From contig NZ_LT160638.1 in the NCBI RefSeq assembly GCF_900048895.1, positions 186,001-250,000 of the forward strand: a stretch of 64,000 bases of DNA, in the 5' to 3' direction. Of the stretch, positions 39,279 through 47,256 are shown one piece after another. Positions within the stretch are counted from its first letter, which is position 1. Each line of letters begins with the position of its first letter. A model generated the notes under the pieces. It saw nothing but the letters and a program-made list of their open reading frames with translations. It searched no databases and was not told where the DNA came from. A program made the translations under genes and the position numbers. This DNA comes from Neglectibacter timonensis. Lineage in GTDB: Bacteria; Bacillota; Clostridia; Oscillospirales; Acutalibacteraceae.

Positions 39279-39497
39279 TTATTTGACGAACAGGATAATC
39301 ATGATGCCGATGACCAGGCCGTAGATGGCGGTAGCTTCGGCCAGGGCACAGCCGATGAGGAGGGAACGCTGGATTTTGTCTGCCGCTTCAGGCTGGCGTG
39401 CGATGGCGTCCGTGGCCTTTGCCGTGGCAAGGCCGATGCCGATCCCTGCGCCGATACCCGTCAATACCGCGATGGCGGCTCCAATTGCAATACTCAT
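39279..39497 (-). CDS. atpE: F1Fo ATP synthase c subunit (predicted H+-coupled)
   Basis: A 72-residue hairpin proteolipid with two membrane helices joined by the polar ARQPEA loop (residues 32-37). The ion-carrying carboxylate is Glu54 in AEATAIY. Compared with the Na+-binding c subunit of Ilyobacter tartaricus, the Gln of helix 1 is Ile21 and the Ser after the carboxylate is Ala55, while the Thr and Tyr remain. Loss of the Gln and Ser ligands argues for H+ coupling. AAGGAGCGA precedes the ATG. Confidence 0.94.
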   Translation of the reverse strand: MSIAIGAAIAVLTGIGAGIGIGLATAKATDAIARQPEAADKIQRSLLIGCALAEATAIYGLVIGIMIILFVK

Positions 39498-39569
39498 GAT
39501 AAATCGCTCCTTCTTTTTTAATTCGTGATTGGGATTATGAATACGGGGTCCAGAGGGATGGCAGCCCGG

Positions 39570-40253
39570 TTATTCCAAAGCTTCCTGAGTGAACAGTGCG
39601 GTCAGAAAGACAAATACAATGGTTTGAATGATACCGTCGAACACGTCGAAATACATGCTCAGCGCCATGGGAACGATGGCCGGCATGGCCAGCTTGATCA
39701 GCTCCATAATGATAAAGGAACCCAGCACGTTGCCGAACAGCCGCATACACAGGGAGAGGGGCCGTATGACCACTTCCATCACATTGATGGGCGCCAGCAG
39801 GGGCATGGGTTCCACAAATTTATGCAGCCCGCCTTTAAAGCCGTGATAGCGGAAGCTGGCGCCGTAGATCAAGGCGGCGCTCATGATGGCCAGGGCGGCC
39901 GTGACGTTCAAATCCTTCGTGGGAGGGGTGATGCCGAACATGCCGATCAGGTTGGCGCATCCGATGTACAGGCCGATGGTTCCAAAATAGGCGGCAAAGG
40001 GTTTCCAATGCTCCCCCAAGGTGTTCTTGGTAAATTTGTTGATAAAGCCCACAAACATTTCCGCAACCAGCTGGGCCTTTCCCGGCACCTTTTTCAGCCT
40101 TCTGGTACAGATGATCGAAAGCAGCACCAAAAACAGCATAATCCCCCAGGTCACCACCACCGATTCCGGCACAGGAATGCCGCCGAATACCGGGATGGTA
40201 AAGGCAATCTTATTATCCAGCTTTCCCAGCAGCTCGTCACGCAGCGCGTCCAT
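39570..40253 (-). CDS. atpB: F1Fo ATP synthase a subunit
   Basis: A 227-residue membrane stator subunit forming the ion half-channels next to the c ring. Five or six hydrophobic segments are visible. The essential Arg lies in PLSLCMRLFGNVLGS, and PAIVPMALSMYFDVFDG near the C-terminus is typical. ATG 40253 follows AAAAGGGGG by about 6 bases; the extra 14 residues from a start at 40295 overlap the promoter's 5' leader. It opens the eight-gene operon; no atpI gene precedes it. Confidence 0.93.
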   Translation of the reverse strand: MDALRDELLGKLDNKIAFTIPVFGGIPVPESVVVTWGIMLFLVLLSIICTRRLKKVPGKAQLVAEMFVGFINKFTKNTLGEHWKPFAAYFGTIGLYIGCANLIGMFGITPPTKDLNVTAALAIMSAALIYGASFRYHGFKGGLHKFVEPMPLLAPINVMEVVIRPLSLCMRLFGNVLGSFIIMELIKLAMPAIVPMALSMYFDVFDGIIQTIVFVFLTALFTQEALE

Positions 40254-40313
40254 CCGGCCACCCCCTTTTATATTTAGTATACAGCCGCTATTCAATTCTT
40301 TATCATAAATTTC

Positions 40314-40342
40314 AGCATACGCTTTCCCAATTTGAAAGTCAA
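40314..40342 (-). promoter_or_regulatory. Sigma-A promoter of the atp operon
   Basis: On the minus strand TTGACT (40342-40337) and TATGCT (40319-40314) are separated by exactly 17 bases, about 60 bases before the atpB start. This is the best promoter match in the window. Confidence 0.7.
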
Positions 40343-40509
40343 TAGTTCAAAAATTGAATTGTAACATATTAATATTTTAAACTGGCTTCAAAAACAAAAT
40401 TCTGGAATAGGTTCTATTTGGCATTGCAAAAATGTGGGCATGGAACCGGGTTGTTTGTGTGAAATTGTGAGAATTTTACGTGAAATTAGGGGGTTTTGTC
40501 CAAATTTTC

Positions 40510-40538
40510 TTGCGGAAATCAAACCGATATTTTATAAT
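40510..40538 (+). promoter_or_regulatory. Promoter of the DHHW protein gene
   Basis: TTGCGG at 40510-40515 and a perfect TATAAT at 40533-40538 with a 17-base spacer. Its position before 40569 excludes the longer reading frame that begins at 40434. Confidence 0.65.
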
Positions 40539-40568
40539 GGGATCAGCGGAAAAGAAGGGGGAAGGTCC

Positions 40569-41729
40569 ATGCTGCGGTATAGGAGAAAGAAGAAAGGGCA
40601 CAGCAGGGGGAAATGGCTCCTGCTGTCCGTGCTGCTCCTTGCCGTTTTGGCGGCTGTGCTTTTTTGGTTCCTGCAGCCTGCCGGAAAACAGGCGAACAGC
40701 ATCCCCTCTGCGCAGAGCAGTTCTTTCGGGGCAAAAGATACCCCAAAGCCCAGCCCCATATCTTCTCCCACGCCTTCCCCCACGCCAACGCCTTCCCCGA
40801 CCCCTTCTCCGCCGCCGACTCCGCCGCCCATTCCCGACGACGGCAGCAGCGGCTATCTCTCCGCGGGGCTCTATATTTGGAAGGACAAGGCCTTTGAACT
40901 TTTTTATGGAGATTCGGAGGCGGCCCGCGCCTATGCGGAAGCCGTTTCCTCTTATAAGGACCGTCTGGCGGGCATAGAGGTGTACAATATGGTGGTGCCA
41001 AACCATTCGGAGTTTGGCCTGCCTGAGCGCATCCGTGAGGAAATGGGCTGCACCTCTCAGCGGGAAAACACCTTTGACGTTTACCAACACTATACCTCTG
41101 AGGTCAAGCCGGTCAACATTTATTCTACGTTTGCGCAGCATAAAGAGGAGTATCTGTATTTCAATACGGATACCCATTGGGCTCCGCTGGGCGCCTACTA
41201 TGCCTACACGGTTTTCTGCGAGACGGCCGGCGTGCCTGCCGCAGAGCTGGAAGAGTTCCAGAAGACCACGGTAGAAGGGTTTACAGGCTATCTGTACAGT
41301 GTATCGGAGGAGAACTGCCTTGCGGAGCATCCGGACCATATCGACCTGTATGACCCCACGTTTTCCTATACCGCCGCGCTCTCCCAGGACGGAGTGAGCT
41401 TTACGGAAGTGGAGACCATCAATTACCCTGAGGAAGAAGCGGGCTATGCTATGTTTATCTGGGGGGACAACCCCTGTATGCGGATTGTGAATGAAGAAAA
41501 CTGCTCGGGGAGAAAGCTGGCGCTGGTCAAGGACTCTTACGGAAATGCAATAGCCCCCTTCCTGGCTTCCAGTTTTGAAGAGGTGCATGTGATAGATTTC
41601 CGTTCCTTCCCGGGCAATCTGCCGGAATATTGCAGGGGAAACGGCATAACGGACGTGCTGTTCCTGAACAACGTGATGTCGGCAAACACCTATTTCCAAA
41701 TAGAGTCCATGAACGGCCTGTTTGAATGA
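40569..41729 (+). CDS. DHHW/AlgX-like membrane-anchored surface protein
   Basis: A 386-residue protein of the DHHW group related to the SGNH/AlgX fold seen in polysaccharide O-acetylation systems. A basic N-terminus and one membrane helix (about residues 18-38) are followed by a long Pro/Ser/Thr spacer (about 55-85) and an extracellular domain. The domain carries the conserved NTDTHWAPLGAYYAY block with the Asp-x-His signature and, later, KDSYGNAIAPFL with the nucleophile-type Ser of the family. There is no MBOAT acyltransferase gene beside it, which such proteins often need. GAAGGGGGAAGG precedes ATG 40569. It is a single-gene unit with its own promoter and terminator. Confidence 0.72.
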   Translation: MLRYRRKKKGHSRGKWLLLSVLLLAVLAAVLFWFLQPAGKQANSIPSAQSSSFGAKDTPKPSPISSPTPSPTPTPSPTPSPPPTPPPIPDDGSSGYLSAGLYIWKDKAFELFYGDSEAARAYAEAVSSYKDRLAGIEVYNMVVPNHSEFGLPERIREEMGCTSQRENTFDVYQHYTSEVKPVNIYSTFAQHKEEYLYFNTDTHWAPLGAYYAYTVFCETAGVPAAELEEFQKTTVEGFTGYLYSVSEENCLAEHPDHIDLYDPTFSYTAALSQDGVSFTEVETINYPEEEAGYAMFIWGDNPCMRIVNEENCSGRKLALVKDSYGNAIAPFLASSFEEVHVIDFRSFPGNLPEYCRGNGITDVLFLNNVMSANTYFQIESMNGLFE

Positions 41730-41731
41730 AA

Positions 41732-41773
41732 AAAGAAGACGGAACCCACGGCAAGGGTTCCGTCTTCTTTTCT
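41732..41773. terminator. Bidirectional terminator
   Basis: Perfect 16-base arms (41732-41747 and 41755-41770) around a 7-base loop, A-rich before and T-rich after. It ends the DHHW gene and the convergent MATE gene. Confidence 0.85.
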
Positions 41774-41786
41774 CCGAAAGGGGTAA

Positions 41787-43124
41787 TTATGCCAGAGACC
41801 GGCGCCAGACCCGGGATTTCGCGTAGAGATGGCCGAGAAACACGGAGATGGCTGGGGCCAGCATACAGGCGGTATAGAGGCCCACGATCCCGAAGAAGTG
41901 GTTCAGCGTGACGGCCAGAACCACTCGAAAGAGAATGCAGTTTACAAAGGAATTTGCCATGGCAAACAGGGAATGCCCCGCGCCGATGGCCAGGGCGTTG
42001 TAGACCGGGAAGGAGGCGTAAAATACCTGGGCCAGTATTTCGATGCGCAGGTTCAGAACGGCGGCTTCCGCAACTTTGGCGTCTGAGGTGAAAACAGCTA
42101 CCAGCTGTGGTGTGAACAGCTCCACAATCGCTATCATGCCTGCGGAAATCAGCAGGGTAATCTTCATGGTTTCATCCATTACCTGCTTGGCCCGGTCAAA
42201 TTTTTTGGCACCCAGGGTTTGGGCGATCATGCTGGCGGCGCTGTTGGCCATGGCGGCGGTGAACAGCTGGCAGAAATCCTTGATTTTGATGGCCACGCCG
42301 TTGCCCGCGGAGACATCCACCCCATAGGAGTTGATCAGGAAGGTGACCACCAGCCAGGAGATGCTGCCGATTGTGTTCTGCAGGGCGCTGGGGATCCCGA
42401 GCTTGAAAATGGAGGCTGTGAGGGCCGGACGGATTTTGAAAAAGCGGGGCCGCAGCTCAAACAGTTCTCTGTGGCGGAGCATATAGAGCAGGGCCAGTAA
42501 AAAGGAAAGCGTCTGCGCAATTACGGTGGCGGCCGCGGCACCTTTTGTCCCCATCTGCAGAGGGCCCACAAACAGCAGGTCCAGCGCCACGTTCAATAGG
42601 GTGGCGGCTATTACGATGTGCATGGGCGTTTTGGAATTTCCAACAGCCCGCAGGACGCTTGACAGGGCATTGTAGCCGAAGATCATGGGCAGGCCCAAAG
42701 CGCAGATATTGAGATAGTCGCAGGCCTGCTCCAGGGCGGGCGCGCCCAGGGCTACCAGCATGGGACGGGCGAAAAGGATCAGCAGCACGGCGCCGAAAAC
42801 CCCCAGCAGCAGGGAAAGGGAAAACAGCGTGCCGGTGGCCTCCTTCCGGCGGTCCTGATCCCCTGCACCGAAAAACTGGCTGATCAGGATGTTGCCGCCC
42901 ATGGTTACACCGATGGCAATGTTGGTGACGATGCCCAGCACCTGGCCGGAATTATTGATGGCTGAAATACCCACATTTCCCACAAAATGGCCGGAAATAA
43001 TGATATCCGTCATGCTGTAGAGCGCCTGCAGCAGGCTGATGGCAACCATGGGCAGGGCATACCGGGTCAGCTGCCGCCGGACGCTTCCGTCGGTCAGGTT
43101 ATGTACCGTAGAATCCTGCTTCAT
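41787..43124 (-). CDS. MATE family efflux transporter
   Basis: A 445-residue exporter with twelve predicted membrane helices. The opening from ATG 43124 (MKQDSTVHNLTDGSVRRQL) leads into helix 1 with ALYSMTDIIISGHFVG, the MATE signature. The longest frame starts at 43331, but its first 69 codons run through the multi-hairpin repeat and are rejected; GGGGAG lies 9 bases before ATG 43124. It is one of four MATE genes in the window and has no adjacent regulator. Substrate is unknown. Confidence 0.85.
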   Translation of the reverse strand: MKQDSTVHNLTDGSVRRQLTRYALPMVAISLLQALYSMTDIIISGHFVGNVGISAINNSGQVLGIVTNIAIGVTMGGNILISQFFGAGDQDRRKEATGTLFSLSLLLGVFGAVLLILFARPMLVALGAPALEQACDYLNICALGLPMIFGYNALSSVLRAVGNSKTPMHIVIAATLLNVALDLLFVGPLQMGTKGAAAATVIAQTLSFLLALLYMLRHRELFELRPRFFKIRPALTASIFKLGIPSALQNTIGSISWLVVTFLINSYGVDVSAGNGVAIKIKDFCQLFTAAMANSAASMIAQTLGAKKFDRAKQVMDETMKITLLISAGMIAIVELFTPQLVAVFTSDAKVAEAAVLNLRIEILAQVFYASFPVYNALAIGAGHSLFAMANSFVNCILFRVVLAVTLNHFFGIVGLYTACMLAPAISVFLGHLYAKSRVWRRSLA

Positions 43125-43222
43125 AACAACATACTCCCCAAACTGAAAAACATGGTTTTCATTATAGGGCGGGGTGTTTTTTCTGTCAAGAAGCTTTTCC
43201 GGGCGGCAGCGGAAGAAAACAA

Positions 43223-43455
43223 AGTCCCCGGCGGCTGCCGGGGACTCAGCTTGGCGAAATGTTCTTTTTCGCCAAGCTGAACAAGTTTGCAGGGAAGAAA
43301 TAGTTTTCTCAGAAAACCTCTCCCTGTGCAAACTTGTTTCTGAATCAACGCGGGAGAGGAACCCTGACGGTTCCCTCCCACACCCTTCCTCCCTCCGAAG
43401 GCGTTGACTCTTACGTTTATCGACAGACTGAAGTCCCCGGCGGCTGCCGGGGACT
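43223..43455. repeat. Multi-hairpin intergenic element bounded by two identical 24-base palindromic hairpins
   Basis: Two copies of AGTCCCCGGC-GGCT-GCCGGGGACT stand at 43223-43246 and 43432-43455. Between them lie further inverted repeats: 43247-43279 (12-base stem), 43281-43295 with 43323-43337, a nested perfect one at 43303-43317, and 43358-43374, the last enclosed by TCAACGC/GCGTTGA at 43344-43350 and 43401-43407. No gene is supported here; the frames that cross it give the low-complexity phrase SPAAAGDF from each palindrome. It looks like a structured intergenic repeat of the REP/BIME kind or a non-coding RNA. Confidence 0.65.
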
Positions 43456-43472
43456 TTCCTGCGGAGGATAGG

Positions 43473-44300
43473 TTAGAACGGATTTCCCGCGCCCTTTTTC
43501 GGCAGGCCGAAGAAATCGAAGGCCTTTTCAATGGTCATATCCCAGAAACGCCACTCATGAGTGAAGCCGTCGTATTCCTCGAATACGGCGTCCAGACCGA
43601 TTTCTTTGGCGTAGGCTTTGAATTCCACATAGCGGTCATATAAGAAATCGTTCTTTCCCACGGTGAAATACAGGCTGGGATGCTGGGGCAGGCGGATGAA
43701 TTCCGGTAGCTTGTCCCAGACGTTGGCGTGACTGTTCAGGAACGCTTCGAAGCCTCCGGCGTTTTTGACCATGGTGGCCTGCCGTTCGCTGCCCTGGAAA
43801 TTCCCCTGCTCATCGTAGAGCTTATGTACGTTTACCGGCGCGTTGGACAGGATGGCCGCCGCCGCAAATTTATCCGGATGGCCGACGGCGTACTGAATGG
43901 CGCCGCTGCCGCCCATGGACAGGCCGGCGATGAAATTGTCCTCCCGCTTGGAAGAGGCTGGGAACCAGTTATAAACCAGGGGCATGAGTTCCTCTGTGAG
44001 ATAGTCCCACATATTGTAGCCGATGCTGAAATCCTTCCAGTTCAGGTAATCGCTGTTCAGGGCGCTGACAGATACCACGATCACATCCCGCTCGCAGGCG
44101 TACAGTTCCACGTTGCTCTTGCGGATCCAGTCGCTGTGGTCGCCGAAGGTGCCGTGAAGCAGCCAGACGACTGGATATTTCTTCCCGCTGCCGTAAAATT
44201 GGGCGGGAGTGAGGCTTCGGGGCTTATCCGGAAGAATCACGCTGATTTCGTGATTGCTCTGCAGATATTCGCTCTCGAAATTCATTTGTACAAGTGCCAT
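43473..44300 (-). CDS. Alpha/beta hydrolase, esterase D/tributyrin esterase family
   Basis: A 275-residue esterase with the alpha/beta hydrolase fold. The nucleophile elbow is GLSMGGSG, VVWLLHGTFGD forms the oxyanion region, and the triad is completed by Asp in GKNDFLYD and His in GFTHEW. The family hydrolyses short-chain esters or acetyl groups from sugars. AAGGAG lies 9 bases before ATG 44300. It is clearly related to the esterase at 62502-63335 (both begin MAL-Q-x-x-F). It has no signal peptide, so it is cytoplasmic. Confidence 0.85.
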   Translation of the reverse strand: MALVQMNFESEYLQSNHEISVILPDKPRSLTPAQFYGSGKKYPVVWLLHGTFGDHSDWIRKSNVELYACERDVIVVSVSALNSDYLNWKDFSIGYNMWDYLTEELMPLVYNWFPASSKREDNFIAGLSMGGSGAIQYAVGHPDKFAAAAILSNAPVNVHKLYDEQGNFQGSERQATMVKNAGGFEAFLNSHANVWDKLPEFIRLPQHPSLYFTVGKNDFLYDRYVEFKAYAKEIGLDAVFEEYDGFTHEWRFWDMTIEKAFDFFGLPKKGAGNPF

Positions 44301-44371
44301 AAAAAATTTCTCCTTCCAAAAGAAATAACAGATATAGTATAAGCTTTTTTTAACCAAATGTAAAGACAAGC

Positions 44372-44383
44372 TCGCTTAAGCGA
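44372..44383. promoter_or_regulatory. 12-base palindrome upstream of the agr-like operon
   Basis: TCGCTTAAGCGA is a perfect palindrome about 55 bases upstream of the -10 element at 44432. It is a candidate operator for a dimeric regulator, possibly the LytTR protein encoded downstream. Confidence 0.35.
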
Positions 44384-44431
44384 AACCTGTCGAAATTTCT
44401 GAAAAGGTATTCCATCTTATCCTACTTCGTG

Positions 44432-44437
44432 TATAAT
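44432..44437 (+). promoter_or_regulatory. -10 element of the agr-like operon
   Basis: A perfect TATAAT with a poor -35 (ATTCCA at 17-base spacing). This pattern fits a promoter that needs an activator. Confidence 0.4.
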
Positions 44438-44505
44438 TTTAGGTATCTGGAAAAATTTGTAAATTTTCATGGGATACACGATCAAGACGCGGGAAAGGAA
44501 GGGAT

Positions 44506-45237
44506 TTGCAAGAAATGTTACAGGTGGTAATTTGCGACGATGAGCAGATAGCGCTGAAAAAGGTGAAAAGGGAGCTGATTCGCTATAGGGAATCGAGAAA
44601 GGTCCATTTTAAGATTCTGGAGTATGACAATCCTGAACTCCTGTATTATGACGTTACGGACGGCAACCTGAGCGAAGTCTACATTCTGGATGTCGATATG
44701 CCAAAGAAGAACGGGTTAACTCTGGTTGAGACGGTTCACGAGAAAAACCCGAACGCTGAGGTTTTGATTCTCAGCGCGTTTCCGGAGTATGGAGTCGATG
44801 CCGTGAATATAGGAGGGATCCGCCGGTACGTGACGAAAGATCTGCTTGGGAAAAAGTTGTTTTCAGCGCTGGACGATGTGTTCCGCATGGTAAAGAAAAA
44901 CCAGGAGGAACTGTATTCCCGGTACTGGCACAATGAGAAGCGGCTTGTGGAAAAGGACAGAATTCTCTATATCCAGAAAGTGGGGAAATACTGTGACTTC
45001 ACGGTGGAGGGAGAGGAGGAGCTCCGGGAGCGGATGTCCATCACCGACGTTTTTGACAAGCTGGCTTCCGACGCCTTTGTTTACATAGACCGGGGCATCA
45101 TTGCCAATATTCCCCATATCATGAGTACAGAAGACGCCCTCGCCCTGATGAGCGACGGGAACCGGCTGCCCATCAGCAGGTCAAGGCTGAAGGATGTGCG
45201 TGCGGCCATTCACGGGTATTGGGGTGAAAGACGATGA
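44506..45237 (+). CDS. LytTR-family response regulator (AgrA-like)
   Basis: A 243-residue regulator of an agr-like quorum-sensing system. The receiver domain covers about residues 1-125, with the acidic pair ICDDEQ near residue 10 and the phospho-acceptor Asp62 in YILDVDMP. The C-terminal LytTR DNA-binding domain covers about 145-240 and is diverged. I use TTG 44506, 6 bases after AAAGGA; ATG 44515 is a close alternative. Its stop overlaps the start of the kinase gene as ATGA. It is expected to activate promoters after phosphorylation by the kinase. Gene order here is regulator-kinase-B-D, unlike the BDCA order of staphylococci. Confidence 0.85.
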   Translation: MQEMLQVVICDDEQIALKKVKRELIRYRESRKVHFKILEYDNPELLYYDVTDGNLSEVYILDVDMPKKNGLTLVETVHEKNPNAEVLILSAFPEYGVDAVNIGGIRRYVTKDLLGKKLFSALDDVFRMVKKNQEELYSRYWHNEKRLVEKDRILYIQKVGKYCDFTVEGEEELRERMSITDVFDKLASDAFVYIDRGIIANIPHIMSTEDALALMSDGNRLPISRSRLKDVRAAIHGYWGERR

Positions 45238-46571
45238 ATACAGTTTTTATGCTGGCGGAAATACTTACCACTTTCATTGAAGGAATATTACTGTTTTCAA
45301 CAGTGGAACTTCTCTGTGGATCAAAATGGACGGGGAAAAAGAGGGCCATTACTAAAATCCTTTGTGCGCTGTTATATACATTTGTGATATTGCTACTAAA
45401 TAGGATTGAGCTATTTTCTATATTGACATTGAGCATTGGAATCATAGTATCAGCAATAATTTCTTTGCTCTTTGGGAACAAAGATTTTTGGTATCAATTA
45501 TTAGTCGTTTCTCTGTTCGTCCTCGTAGTGGTAATTATAGATTCAGTAACGAATATCATTTTTGGAGTTGCGTCAGGTAATGCAAAACTTCCAACACAGA
45601 TAGTGTCTACAGTCGGATTGAGCCGAACCATATATATTTTGTTCGTTAAAGGAATTAACGTGATTGCCTATTATATTTTTAAAGCTATGTCAAATAAAGC
45701 GCCACGATATCCAATATCCAGTTTAGTAATCAGTTTGATACTGTCTGTGGTAGCGTTTGCTAGCGTACATTTCACCTATGATGCTGTTCTCTCCTTATCA
45801 ATCGAGAAAATGCAATCATCACTGGCAATGGCATGGATAGCAATGCTGGCGGCAGTCATCCTGATTCAGATTCTGTTTTCTTTCAAGGTGAAGCAAAAAG
45901 AAAAGGAACAGGAGAATGAAATGCTCCAGTCCGTGAACGCAATGATAGAGAAAAACTACGAAAACCTGGAGCGAAGCTACCTGGAAAACGCCAAGAATAT
46001 CCACGATTTCAGGCACCATGTCATGGCTCTGGACGAGCTGCTGACGGAGGGAGAGTTTGAGGAGGCGCAGGGTTACATCCGCTCGCTCCATGAAGCGGAG
46101 GCACACGGCTTTTCCGCCGTCATCACCGGGAACGCGGTCATCGACGCGGTGCTCAACGCCCACCATTCCAGCGCCCAGGCCAGTGGCATCGATTTCTCCG
46201 TGACAGCCCAGCCGCTGCCTGATTTGACGATGGGTTCCTGGGAACTGAGCACCCTCTTTTCCAATCTGCTGGAGAGCGCCAGAGAGGCCTGTGAAAAGGT
46301 CAAAGGCAGGGACCCCTGGATTGAGGTGAAAATCAGTGTGGCCAATCGGTTCCTTCTGCTGGAAATACGCAACACGTCCGACAGCCGGCCTGAGGAGAAG
46401 GATTGGAAGACTACAAAGAGAGAAAAGCAGGGCCATGGCCTGGGCCTTCTCAGCGTGGAGGATATCGTGGAAAAATACAACGGCAGCGTAAAGCGCAGCT
46501 GTTTGGAGGACGGCATTGTGGAGGTCAGTGTGATGTGTGAAACTATTTCGACAATAACCGACAACAACTGA
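45234..46571 (+). CDS. GHKL sensor histidine kinase (AgrC-like)
   Basis: A 445-residue peptide-sensing kinase. Six or seven hydrophobic segments fill residues 1 to about 215, followed by a short coiled coil (KEKEQENEM), the phospho-acceptor His257 in IHDFRHHVM, and a GHKL ATPase domain with an N box (LFSNLLESAREAC) and a G box (GHGLGLLSVEDIVEKY). This is the domain plan of AgrC, in which the membrane part binds the cyclic peptide. Base use is uneven: the membrane part is AT-rich and the catalytic part GC-rich (see findings). It overlaps the regulator by four bases. Confidence 0.86.
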   Translation: MNTVFMLAEILTTFIEGILLFSTVELLCGSKWTGKKRAITKILCALLYTFVILLLNRIELFSILTLSIGIIVSAIISLLFGNKDFWYQLLVVSLFVLVVVIIDSVTNIIFGVASGNAKLPTQIVSTVGLSRTIYILFVKGINVIAYYIFKAMSNKAPRYPISSLVISLILSVVAFASVHFTYDAVLSLSIEKMQSSLAMAWIAMLAAVILIQILFSFKVKQKEKEQENEMLQSVNAMIEKNYENLERSYLENAKNIHDFRHHVMALDELLTEGEFEEAQGYIRSLHEAEAHGFSAVITGNAVIDAVLNAHHSSAQASGIDFSVTAQPLPDLTMGSWELSTLFSNLLESAREACEKVKGRDPWIEVKISVANRFLLLEIRNTSDSRPEEKDWKTTKREKQGHGLGLLSVEDIVEKYNGSVKRSCLEDGIVEVSVMCETISTITDNN

Positions 46572-46630
46572 CAAAATAGGGACAAAAAACCCGCGATTCG
46601 CGGACAGAAGCCTATCTGAGAGGACCTTTT

Positions 46631-46639
46631 TGCTATACT
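46631..46639 (+). promoter_or_regulatory. Extended -10 element before agrB
   Basis: TGCTATACT matches an extended -10 consensus and lies 27 bases before the agrB start. It suggests agrBD can be transcribed separately from the kinase and regulator. Confidence 0.4.
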
Positions 46640-46665
46640 ATCCCAGGACGCAAGGGGGGCCTCAC

Positions 46666-47256
46666 ATGTTGGAAAAACTGTCCGCAAGGCTGACCGAGGC
46701 CTTGCTCCGCCGCGGAGCGGCGGAGGAGAGCAAGAGAGAGCTTTTTGAATATGGGTTCCAAATCACCCTGTCCACCCTGCTTTGGCTGGCCACCATCACT
46801 GTGATCGGCCTGGTCTTTTTCGACTGGCGCTTTCTGCTTTGCTACCTGCTTTTCTATCTTCCCATCCGCCAGTTTGCCGGCGGTTATCACTGTTCCACCT
46901 ACGGCGGGTGCTACGCGCTGAGCAACCTGATGTTTCTGGCTGTGTGCCTGGGCGGCCGTGCTTTGCAGGACCCCGGTTGGAAGCTGCCGGTTTTGGCCTT
47001 AGGCGCCCTGGCGCTGCTTTTCATCTTTTGGCAGGCGCCGGTGATGAACCCTTCCAATCCCCTTTCCAAGAGGGGAATCCGGAAAAACCGGAACTCCGCC
47101 CGGCTTTTCGTCCTGCTGGATGGAGCGGGCCTGCTGCTTTTATCCCTGCTGGGGACCGGTTTGATTCCTCTGTCCGTATCCGCGCTCACCGTTTTTTCGG
47201 TGGCGTGTTTGATGATAGCGGAAAAACTAGCGGAAAGGAGGAGAATACTCCAATGA
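46666..47256 (+). CDS. agrB: AgrB-like peptide-processing membrane protease
   Basis: A 196-residue membrane cysteine protease that cleaves the AgrD precursor and forms the peptide ring. The catalytic His75 and Cys82 are in RQFAGGYHCSTYGGC with the family's seven-residue spacing. Membrane segments follow at about 35-66, 85-130 and 145-185. The start at ATG 46666 follows CAAGGGGGG by about 6 bases; an ATG at 46630 upstream lies in the promoter. Its 3' end overlaps the agrD start by four bases (ATGA), as in classical agr operons. Confidence 0.9.
   Translation: MLEKLSARLTEALLRRGAAEESKRELFEYGFQITLSTLLWLATITVIGLVFFDWRFLLCYLLFYLPIRQFAGGYHCSTYGGCYALSNLMFLAVCLGGRALQDPGWKLPVLALGALALLFIFWQAPVMNPSNPLSKRGIRKNRNSARLFVLLDGAGLLLLSLLGTGLIPLSVSALTVFSVACLMIAEKLAERRRILQ

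Noticed and set aside
43223-43455. Possible CRISPR array
   Set aside because: There are only two copies of the palindrome, 209 bases apart, and no regular spacers or cas genes.
43121-43531. A 136-codon minus-strand frame with repeated SPAAAGDF-like phrases
   Set aside because: It runs through the multi-hairpin repeat; the repeated phrase arises from the palindromes and not from a gene.
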